DNA from: Pseudomonas sp. GM21
GTDB taxonomy: Bacteria > Pseudomonadota > Gammaproteobacteria > Pseudomonadales > Pseudomonadaceae
Reading direction: 5' to 3'
Assembly: GCF_000282215.1 (NCBI RefSeq)
Contig: NZ_AKJS01000010.1
Coordinates: 121,370-185,369 of the forward strand
DNA length: 64,000 bases
In this document: positions 53,158 through 59,339 of the stretch, piece after piece
How positions within the stretch are numbered: the stretch's first letter is position 1
Layout of the letters: every line of letters begins with the position of its first letter
Notes under the pieces: generated by a model
Told to the model about the DNA's origin: nothing
The model's database searches: none
The model's input: the letters and a program-made list of their open reading frames with translations, nothing else
Program-made: the position numbers and the translations under genes

Positions 53158-53463
53158 ATGATGGACTTTTCCCAGTTGGGCGTGTCGATCGAAATGCAGC
53201 GCAGCGGAGCGATTGTGATGATCCGTCCTCACATTGAGAACCCTACGCCTCTGTCACTTCAGTATCGAATGACAGTGCGCCAAAACAGCTCGAACGGAAG
53301 CGCCGGTATTAGTCAGCAAGGCGAGGTGCAAAGCGGCGTTTCGTCTAACGGAGTTAGCCTGAGCATGCCTGAAGATGCGACCTGCCAGGTGCATTTGGAA
53401 ATTTTCCAGAACGACACGCTGCTCAGAGAGATCGATAGTTCATGCAACGGCGCGCCTAAATAG
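53158..53463 (+). CDS. csgH: CsgH-like curli chaperone without a visible signal peptide
   Basis: 101 residues. IEMQRSGAIVMIRPHIENPT, SLQYRMTVRQNSSNGSAGIS then QQGEVQSGV match the CsgC/CsgH beta-sandwich family, inhibitors of periplasmic curlin aggregation. Two cysteines (ATCQVH, SSCNG) could form a disulphide. The protein starts MMDFSQLGVS, with no hydrophobic leader, and an in-frame stop about 21 codons upstream excludes a longer form. Either the signal was lost or export differs. 5 bp after csgB. Confidence 0.65.
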   Translation: MMDFSQLGVSIEMQRSGAIVMIRPHIENPTPLSLQYRMTVRQNSSNGSAGISQQGEVQSGVSSNGVSLSMPEDATCQVHLEIFQNDTLLREIDSSCNGAPK

Positions 53464-53667
53464 TCGCTGAAAAATAATGGCGTTACTGCACCGCAAAAGA
53501 TCACCAGTCCCTTCTCCACCACCGTCACCTACCAGGCCACGGATTCGCTCGGTGCACTCTCGGCACCAGCCACAGTCATCGTGCAGGTCACGCCGTTGAT
53601 AACCCAGAAGACCCTGGTGGCGACCCCCGCCAAGGCACGGGCACGCTCCAACAACCGCTTCACTTGA
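53464..53667 (+). pseudogene. Relic of an Ig-like repeat adhesin, in frame after csgH
   Basis: Directly after the csgH TAG the same frame stays open for 67 codons: GVTAPQKITSPFSTTVTYQA then TDSLGALSAPATVIVQVTP. This is the repeat unit of large Pseudomonas surface adhesins (VTYQATDSLG..APATV). No start exists, so it is a fragment captured downstream of the curli operon. Confidence 0.6.
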
Positions 53668-53727
53668 GGCCGTCCGGACCTGACTCGGCCATGGTCGGCA
53701 ACACCATCACCGCTCAGGTCCCCCCTC

Positions 53728-53904
53728 AAAGCGTCCGTGGCCCGCAAGCCAAGCACGATTTTCGTTTCGCCGGATATGAAGGGCGAAGACCTGTTGGCGC
53801 ATGCCTGTGAGTCGCTGGCCTCGGCGAGTGTAATGCTGGCGGAACTGGCGGTGAATCGGATGCTGGATAACATTAAAGTGTCGAGATCGTCGCCACACCG
53901 CTGA
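53728..53904 (+). pseudogene. Relic of a DUF6124-type gene with internal deletion
   Basis: The frame reads ARKPSTIFVSPDMKGEDLLA then HACESLASASVMLAELAVNR and MLDNIKV. Compared with the intact DUF6124 protein at 56540-56923, about two dozen residues between SVM and LAELAVNR are missing, although the frame is kept. No start codon or leader is seen. Confidence 0.6.
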
Positions 53905-53913
53905 TCCACCTGA

Positions 53914-53997
53914 GGGAGTGAGCCTGCTCGCGATGGCGGTGTGTCATGCGACATCCATATTGTATGCACGATGGCTATCGCGAGCAGGCTCACTCCC
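53914..53997. repeat. REPIN (paired REP sequences)
   Basis: GGGAGTGAGCCTGCTCGCGA (53914 on) and its near-perfect inverted copy ending in GGCTCACTCCC (to 53997) enclose about 36 bp. This is the REP-doublet hairpin mobilised by RAYT transposases in fluorescent pseudomonads. Confidence 0.85.
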
Positions 53998-54027
53998 ACA
54001 AAGGCAATTTCAGTATGTGGCTGGGAT

Positions 54028-54450
54028 TTAAACCACCTTCAACTCCACCTCTACATGCCCACGCGTCATCCGCGAATACGGGCACATCTGATGCGCAGCC
54101 TCAGCCAGTTCACGCTTCACCCCCGCCTCCAAGCCGGGAATGTTGACGTTCAACCTGACGGCCAGCTGAAAGTCCCCGGCACTGGTTTTACCCAAGTCCA
54201 CCTCGGCATCCACCGATGTGTCTTCCGGCAATTTGATTTTCATCTTGCCTGCCGCCACCTGGATCGCGCCGATGAAACAAGCCGAATAGCCGAGGGCAAA
54301 CAGTTGCTCCGGATTGGTGCCGGGCTTGCCCGAGCCGGGGGAGCTGAAGGTGACGTCGAGTTCGCCATCGCTGGACTTGCCGGTACCGGTGCGGCCACCG
54401 ACAGTGTGGGTTTTTGCGGTGTACAGAACGTTTTCCAGTGCAGTACTCAT
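54028..54450 (-). CDS. ohr: Organic hydroperoxide resistance protein
   Basis: 140 residues, OsmC fold. The two reactive cysteines are in GYSACFIGAIQVAAGKM (about residue 55-60) and AAHQMCPYSRMTRGHVEVEL (about 120); TNPEQLFALGYSA is conserved. Ohr reduces organic peroxides with lipoyl donors. No ohrR regulator is adjacent. Monocistronic, with the REPIN beyond its 3' end. Confidence 0.95.
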   Translation of the reverse strand: MSTALENVLYTAKTHTVGGRTGTGKSSDGELDVTFSSPGSGKPGTNPEQLFALGYSACFIGAIQVAAGKMKIKLPEDTSVDAEVDLGKTSAGDFQLAVRLNVNIPGLEAGVKRELAEAAHQMCPYSRMTRGHVEVELKVV

Positions 54451-54595
54451 GGCCGTGACTCCTGATGGGAAGCAACAGAGTAGGCAAGCCTAGCAGCGCA
54501 GCCTCTACTCACCCGTGACGTTTGTCGGTTTTGTGTCTTCGCCTCCTCGCCGGGTTTATCTATCCTTTCGCCTCAGGTCCACTCAGGAAAAAAAC

Positions 54596-55513
54596 ATGAA
54601 CCGCTTGATCATCGTCGTTCTGTTGGCCGTGGTTTCCACGTATGCACACGCCGCCACCGAACTTGCACCTCGTGTCGAGCACGTCCCTTTCGATAAAGGC
54701 GCCGATAGCGTCAGGTTCAACCAATCGATCAAAGGCCCGAACACCGCGCAGTACCGCGTCAATGCGAAGGCAGGCCAGATACTGACCGTCGACCTCAAGC
54801 CCTCCAAGGCATCCGCCTATTTCAACATCACCGCCAAGGGGGCCGACTCTGCGCTGTTCAACGGATCGATCATGGGCAACCACTTCATGGGCCCGTTGCC
54901 CGTCGATGGCGAGTACACGGTTCAGGTGTACCTCATGCGCAACGCTGCACGGCGCAACCAGGTCGCTTATTACAGCCTTTCATTGAACCTCAGCCCCTCG
55001 ACGGACAGCGCCCAACCGTTTGATCAGACGCTAGAACTGCAAGGCATACGATTTCATGTGAAAGGGGAATGGGTCGACGGGAACCCCGTGGTGCGCATTT
55101 CGCCTCAAGGGTTGGAAATCGACAACGCGCAGATCACTCGACCACTCACCGGCAACATCGCACGCGCGGAAGTCGCCGACCTGGACCGCGATGGCTCACC
55201 GGAGATTTACGTCTTCGCCCGATCACCTGGTCGCGGGATGCCGGGTGAGTTGGTCGCCTATGCAGCCAACCGCAAAAAATCGCTGAGCGAGATTTACCTT
55301 CCGGCCGTTAGTGAGAACGCAAAAATGGCGGAGGGGTATCAGGGGGAAGAAGAGTTTGCAGTGGTGGAGAACATGTTGGTGCGCCGGTTTCCGATTTATG
55401 ACAGTGCGGATGTTGAGGCGGGACGGACGGGGAGGATGCGGCAGGTTCAGTACAGGTTGATGGCTGGGGAGGCTGGGTGGGTTTTGAGGGAAGGTGAGGT
55501 TACTGAATATTGA
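54596..55513 (+). CDS. Secreted protein with PliI-like lysozyme-inhibitor domain
   Basis: 305 residues from the ATG at 54596; signal peptide MNRLIIVVLLAVVSTYAHA. The N-terminal half is a PPC-like beta domain (VRFNQSIKGPNTAQYRVNAK, AGQILTVDL, DGEYTVQVYLMRNAARRNQ). The C-terminal half has RAEVADLDRDGSPEIYVFAR then RRFPIYDSADVEA and VQYRLMAGEAGWVLREGE, the pattern of PliI inhibitors of invertebrate-type lysozyme (family knowledge). Likely periplasmic protection against host lysozyme. Confidence 0.6.
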   Translation: MNRLIIVVLLAVVSTYAHAATELAPRVEHVPFDKGADSVRFNQSIKGPNTAQYRVNAKAGQILTVDLKPSKASAYFNITAKGADSALFNGSIMGNHFMGPLPVDGEYTVQVYLMRNAARRNQVAYYSLSLNLSPSTDSAQPFDQTLELQGIRFHVKGEWVDGNPVVRISPQGLEIDNAQITRPLTGNIARAEVADLDRDGSPEIYVFARSPGRGMPGELVAYAANRKKSLSEIYLPAVSENAKMAEGYQGEEEFAVVENMLVRRFPIYDSADVEAGRTGRMRQVQYRLMAGEAGWVLREGEVTEY

Positions 55514-55654
55514 GAATTGGAGCCGGCCATGTGCGATCGACAATTCAGCACGACTTTACAAAGCAGGGGGCAATAAAGTTGACTACCAAATCACCGAGCG
55601 ACACATGCGAGCTGATTTAACGGCTCAGCTCGGGTCAGGATCAGGAGCGCATTA

Positions 55655-55822
55655 ATGATGTCGAACAAGCATGTTTTTACTAAGGGCGCCAAGAGCCCCT
55701 TTGCCGACTTTATTCGTAACGCCAAGTCAAATCAAAAAAAGCGTATCTACAGCAAAGTGCTGACAGAAGCCACCAAGCAGCAGAACCTTGTGATGATGGA
55801 AGCTGAAGCTAAACGAGGTTAA
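55655..55822 (+). CDS. Small basic protein (55 aa), unknown
   Basis: Starts at tandem ATGs behind AGGAG. SNKHVFTKGAKSPFADFIRN then KKRIYSKVLTEATKQQNLVM, ending EAKRG. Basic and helical. Good ribosome site, a consistent frame and an original terminator directly downstream support a real gene. I do not know its family; a small regulatory or stress protein is possible. Confidence 0.6.
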   Translation: MMSNKHVFTKGAKSPFADFIRNAKSNQKKRIYSKVLTEATKQQNLVMMEAEAKRG

Positions 55823-55837
55823 CCCGCTGCTCAGATA

Positions 55838-56107
55838 AGAAGCCCGCCCTCGTGTCGTAATGCTGTTCACTTAAGCCGTTATGCGATCTGTAGCAGCTGG
55901 CGAAGCCTGCGTCGGCCGGTCCGCGCTCGGGCGAAGCAGTCGTAAAATCAGCCATTGCGGTGCGTCAGGTACACCACGGCAGCCGGGTTCACGACTGCTT
56001 TGCCCGAGCGCGGACCGGCCGACGCAGCCTTCGGCAGCTGCTACAAGCATGCGTCGTGACTGAAATTGCTTAAGTGAACAGCATTGCGCCCTCGTGTCGG
56101 GCTTTTT
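55838..56107 (+). terminator. Split terminator of the 55-aa gene
   Basis: The left arm AAGCCCG (about 55840-55846) and right arm CGGGCTTTTTTT (56098-56107) form a normal intrinsic terminator only when the insertion is removed. The element's own long palindrome may now carry out termination. Confidence 0.6.
55858..56086. mobile_element. MITE-like insertion with 18-bp TIRs, 13-bp direct repeat and nested palindrome
   Basis: Ends are perfect inverted copies of AATGCTGTTCACTTAAGC (55859-55876 and the complement ending 56085). The 13-bp sequence CGCCCTCGTGTCG occurs on both sides (55845-55857 and 56087-56099), as a target duplication would. Inside are 54-nt arms (55890-55943 and 55991-56044) that match at 51 positions when one is inverted. 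Joining the flanks restores a simple terminator hairpin, AAGCCCG...CGGGCTT followed by T7. No transposase frame is present, so it would move in trans. Confidence 0.8.
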
Positions 56108-56402
56108 TTATTTTTCGCTCACTTTTGGCAAGCCATCATCCCATCACATCGACCTAGATCTTGCTGCCCCCCCACTAGTAAGGGGTCATGCTCTGATTCG
56201 CACGCTATCCAAATGGATGTAGTCCACGTCCTAGGAAACTTCCCGCAACTCGTATCGAATTTCATGAACTGGCGGATGCGGTTCTACGTCGATAGCCTTC
56301 AGATGTCGCTACAAAACAGCGATCGGCTTTGACAGGCTGAAAAGTGTAATCTGCACTCCCTCCCGACCGGGCGGCATGCTCACGCGCATGCAGTCTCGTT
56401 AT

Positions 56403-56480
56403 GGTGGCTGTGCGCGGGGCATCTTCGGGTGCACCGGGTTCTCACACTTCCGGTCTGTCAACCCGCGCACAGCTGCCACC
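56403..56480 (+). ncRNA. Candidate structured leader RNA: three-way junction
   Basis: P1: TGTGCGCGGG (56409-56418) with CCCGCGCACA (56462-56471), then after a 3-nt bulge GGTGGC (56403-56408) with GCCACC (56475-56480). P2: GCATC, TTCG tetraloop, GGTGC (56419-56432). P3: ACCGG (56433-56437) with CCGGT (56450-56454). The pairing leaves almost no unpaired junction. It ends about 60 nt before the DUF6124 start, so it is probably part of that gene's leader or a small RNA. Confidence 0.7.
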
Positions 56481-56539
56481 CAATCCTGTTTGACAGCAGG
56501 GGATTGGTAGCTCTTATCAATAGTGTGAGGATATTCAAT

Positions 56540-56923
56540 TTGAAAAAGATAACTCCAAATCCCCCTGGATCTGAGGCACGCTCAGATGCAGACACTCCCG
56601 ATTTGACTCATCTCGCTGATTCCACCGAACGCACCGTCAGCGCTCGTCTGCGCAACCCACAACGCCCCGACCCCATCAGCCACGTCTTCACCCTCCTCCC
56701 CGAAATCGACACTCCTACCTTGCTCGCTCACGCCTGCGAAACACTGGCCTCCCTCAACGTCATGACCACCGACCTCGCCTGTGAGCTCGAAGGCTCGCGT
56801 CGCAATGTGGCACTGGCGATTCAGCAGTTGAGCGTACTGGCCGAGCTGTTGGTAAACCGCGCGCTGGACAACCTCGACCCGCCCGATGGGCTACCTGAAA
56901 CCCCATCCGCCAGCCAACACTGA
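56540..56923 (+). CDS. DUF6124-family protein
   Basis: 127 residues from a TTG at 56540 with AGGA 7 nt upstream (LKKITPNPPGSEARSDADTP). The C-terminal helical part, LPEIDTPTLLAHACETLASL then NVMTTDLACELEGSRRNVAL and AIQQLSVLAELLVNRALDNL, is the conserved DUF6124 core known from Pseudomonas. Function unknown. It is preceded by a structured RNA and followed after 35 bp by another small gene, likely in one transcript. Confidence 0.75.
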   Translation: MKKITPNPPGSEARSDADTPDLTHLADSTERTVSARLRNPQRPDPISHVFTLLPEIDTPTLLAHACETLASLNVMTTDLACELEGSRRNVALAIQQLSVLAELLVNRALDNLDPPDGLPETPSASQH

Positions 56924-56958
56924 ATACTCGCGTTCGTTTACCCAATGGAGGGGTTGTC

Positions 56959-57207
56959 ATGGATCGATACATGCCTATCACCGGCATCGACTGCACCATC
57001 GCGTCGTTGCTGATCGACACCGAAGCACCGCTGGACGTATTGCACGAAACCGCGGCTTACCGCATCCGTACCGCGACTCAATTGCTGGAGAACATCGCGT
57101 TTGGCGAAGGTGTTCACAGTGAACTGGCGCGGGTACTGGTGACTTCGCTGCGCGATGGTTGTGATTTGATGGATGTCGTCGGTAGACGATTGCGGGCACA
57201 GTTTTAG
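56959..57207 (+). CDS. Small helical protein downstream of DUF6124
   Basis: 82 residues, ATG with a GGAGGGG ribosome site. MDRYMPITGIDCTIASLLID then YRIRTATQLLENIAFGEGVH and RVLVTSLRDGCDLMDVVGRR. Its helical, Ala/Leu-rich layout is similar to the C-terminal part of DUF6124 proteins, so it may be a distant relative. Followed by a strong terminator, making a two-gene operon. Confidence 0.65.
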   Translation: MDRYMPITGIDCTIASLLIDTEAPLDVLHETAAYRIRTATQLLENIAFGEGVHSELARVLVTSLRDGCDLMDVVGRRLRAQF

Positions 57208-57243
57208 ACGATGTAACGAAATGGCCGTAGCTCATCAATAACG

Positions 57244-57278
57244 AAAGCACCTGGCGAAAACATCGCAGGTGCTTTTTT
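57244..57278 (+). terminator. Terminator of the DUF6124 operon
   Basis: AAAGCACCTG (57244-57253) pairs with CAGGTGCTTT (57266-57275), followed by T-run. The remaining 57279-57526 holds no gene I can support; it should contain the promoter of the next operon. Confidence 0.9.
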
Positions 57279-57526
57279 GGTTTCAACTCAGCAGAACGTT
57301 TCCAGCCAACAGCCTCAGTTCACTTCTGGTCATCTTGCGGGCGAATTAAAGGACAGGCTCATCGGAAATTTCCTTCAAACCTTAACGACTCTGAGCTGAT
57401 TGTGCCGATCAACCTTTAGACCTACGCTGAACCCACAAAATGGCAGTTCGTCCACGACCGGTTGCTTGAGATCGTCCTTCCCACCAGAATCACCTCGCCG
57501 AATCACCGGCTGACAAGGAGGCCACA

Positions 57527-58219
57527 TTGCAAACCATCAAACTGCCTGGTCGCCTTGTCGGTATTGGCTTGTACACACCGGCAGAAGCCTCCCTTTACAC
57601 GGGGATTCCGGCTGCCGATATTCGCCGGTGGCTATTCGGATATACCGCGCATGGTGTTCAGTATCCGGGGATTTGGAGCTCTGAACTGGCTGACCTGGAT
57701 GAGGCCGTTCTAGGCTTTCATGACCTCATTGAAATTCGCTTCGTGCATGCCTTCCGCCAACACGGTATCAGCCTGCAAGCCATCCGCAATGCCTCACAGC
57801 AAGCAAAAGAATTGTTTAACCAGGCCTATCCGTTTACCTGCAAACGTTTTCAAACCGATGGCCGAAGCATTTTCGCTACCGTCCTGAGTGAAACAGGGGA
57901 TGAGTCCCTTCTGGATCTGATAAAGCGTCAATATGCCTTCGAGCAAGTCATTAAACCTTCTCTATACGAGGGCATTGACTACACGGAATCAGAGGCGGCT
58001 CAACGTTGGTATCCCGTCAAGCGCAGTAAAGCCATCGTTCTGGACCCTTCTCGCAATTTCGGCAAACCCGTTCTCACAACGGCAGGAATCGATACCGCGA
58101 CGATTTTCAGCGCTTATAAGACAGAGGGAAAAGACACCAAACGGGTGGCACTTCTCTATGAAATTTCTACGGCAGCCGTTGAAGCCGCGGTGCACTTTGA
58201 GCAAAGGAATGCCGCTTGA
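57527..58219 (+). CDS. DUF433-domain antitoxin with MerR-like HTH
   Basis: 230 residues from a TTG at 57527 behind AAGGAGG. The N-terminus (LYTPAEASLYTGIPAADIRR) looks like a MerR-type HTH; LGFHDLIEIRFVHAFRQHGI then SLQAIRNASQQAKELF continues it. The C-terminal ATIFSAYKTEGKDTKRVALL then YEISTAAVEAAVHFEQ is DUF433. Such proteins are antitoxins of VapB-like pairs (family knowledge). Overlaps the PIN-like gene by TTGA. Confidence 0.8.
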   Translation: MQTIKLPGRLVGIGLYTPAEASLYTGIPAADIRRWLFGYTAHGVQYPGIWSSELADLDEAVLGFHDLIEIRFVHAFRQHGISLQAIRNASQQAKELFNQAYPFTCKRFQTDGRSIFATVLSETGDESLLDLIKRQYAFEQVIKPSLYEGIDYTESEAAQRWYPVKRSKAIVLDPSRNFGKPVLTTAGIDTATIFSAYKTEGKDTKRVALLYEISTAAVEAAVHFEQRNAA

Positions 58220-58623
58220 ACTTCTTGCTGGATAATAACCTTCCTCCCGCATTGGCCCGTGCGTTGAATGAGCTGACTAAAATAGAAGGCCATTCGGTAT
58301 TGCCACTGCGAGATAAATTTCCGCAAAACACCACCGACATTGACTGGATTTCAGTGCTGAGTAACGAAGGCGGCTGGGCGGTAATCTCACAAGATAAATT
58401 TACAAAGGGCGATATAGAAAAACGAGCGTTTCGCGAATCTGGACTACCCGTTTTCTGCCTGGCCAGGCATTGGGGAAATGAGTCCTATTGGAACAAGGCT
58501 CATAACCTGGTGCGTTGGTGGCCTGCAATTACCGCTCAAGCAAATCTGATCAGAGGCGGCGCTGCGTTCCGCGTACCCTGGAAGTTTCCTGCCCATGGGA
58601 AATTTGATCAGATAAAAATCTAA
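58216..58623 (+). CDS. PIN-like (DUF5615-type) toxin
   Basis: 135 residues from a TTG overlapping the antitoxin stop. NFLLDNNLPPALARALNELT has the PIN-type N-terminal acid, DIDWISVLSNEGGWAVISQD continues, and FRESGLPVFCLARHWG follows. DUF5615 proteins resemble PIN ribonuclease toxins. The TTG start and overlap should keep toxin below antitoxin. Together with the DUF433 gene it forms a type II toxin-antitoxin module. Confidence 0.75.
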   Translation: MNFLLDNNLPPALARALNELTKIEGHSVLPLRDKFPQNTTDIDWISVLSNEGGWAVISQDKFTKGDIEKRAFRESGLPVFCLARHWGNESYWNKAHNLVRWWPAITAQANLIRGGAAFRVPWKFPAHGKFDQIKI

Positions 58624-58690
58624 CGCTCGTCATTCAATTAATTGATTTCCGTTCAGAAGCCTCCTCGCCCCTTCCTCTCCTCGAAACAAC

Positions 58691-58880
58691 CTACCCAAAC
58701 ATCAGCACAAATGGCGCAGCCGCTCGTTGGATGGCACTGACAACATGAGGGGCTCGTTCTCGATGCTGCGGATAGCGGTCAAGCACGACCTCCAGCGCCG
58801 CTAACAATGTCTGGAGGCGAGCTGAAGATTCTGCCGCTATTGCCTTCTGGAGTGCTGACACTGAGCGAAGTCATTTTCAT
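58691..58880 (-). pseudogene. Truncated downstream partner of the HipB-like gene
   Basis: An ATG at 58880 overlaps the regulator stop (ATGA) and begins MKMTSLSVSTPEGNSGRI, then stops after about 34 codons. In another frame, 58691-58861 is open and reads ALQKAIAAESSARLQTLLAA then LEVVLDRYPQHRERAPHVVS. A HipA kinase normally starts here; what remains looks like a short, frame-broken remnant. Assignment to hipA is inferred from coupling only. Confidence 0.35.
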
Positions 58881-59128
58881 GCGAACAGACCCCCAAGCTC
58901 TTCAAGCGTCGGCATCGCCGCCGGAATGACCGATAACTCACAGTCCAGCGCAGCCAGGATTCGCGCAAAAGCGATCATCCCGACGCTAAGGGTGCCTTTT
59001 TCTACCGCGATGACTTTATGTCGTGTCAGCCCCGCGAGTTCGGCGAGCTGGACTTGCGTCAGGCCACGATTGATACGTTTTTCGCGTATTTGCTTACCGA
59101 GGCGGGAGATGATCAGTGAGTAGTCCAT
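58877..59128 (-). CDS. XRE-family regulator, HipB-like antitoxin
   Basis: 83 residues. RLGKQIREKRINRGLTQVQL then AELAGLTRHKVIAVEKGTLS is a full Cro/C1 helix-turn-helix; the rest, FARILAALDCELSVIPA, is the HipB-like dimer strand. No HipA kinase follows, so it is orphaned or retained as a simple repressor. Repeats in its upstream region may be its operator. Confidence 0.75.
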   Translation of the reverse strand: MDYSLIISRLGKQIREKRINRGLTQVQLAELAGLTRHKVIAVEKGTLSVGMIAFARILAALDCELSVIPAAMPTLEELGGLFA

Positions 59129-59140
59129 GTGCCGTTACCG

Positions 59141-59178
59141 TAACATTCATGACTAAAAGTATCGTATACATAACATTC
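59141..59178. promoter_or_regulatory. Direct repeats upstream of the HipB-like gene
   Basis: TAACATTC occurs at 59141-59148 and 59171-59178, 30 bp apart (about three helical turns), with a GTATAC palindrome between. Possible autoregulatory sites for the XRE protein. Confidence 0.4.
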
Positions 59179-59339
59179 TGGCTACTCAGAATGACTGGGG
59201 CCGGATATTTTGCTGATTTCCCCACCCAATTGCCTGTTAATCCGGCAACCCGTAACCGCTCAAACCCTTCAGACAATCACACACTCCCTTCTACACTCAG
59301 TTCGAATTCACCTAATAACGCCAACCAAAAAGAGCCCTC

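Noticed and set aside
53499..53667. Separate new gene downstream of csgH
   Set aside because: No start codon or ribosome site; the sequence is an adhesin repeat fragment in the csgH frame.
55890..56044. Long inverted repeat considered as a riboregulator or CRISPR
   Set aside because: It is nested within terminal inverted repeats flanked by a direct repeat, so a mobile element explains it better.
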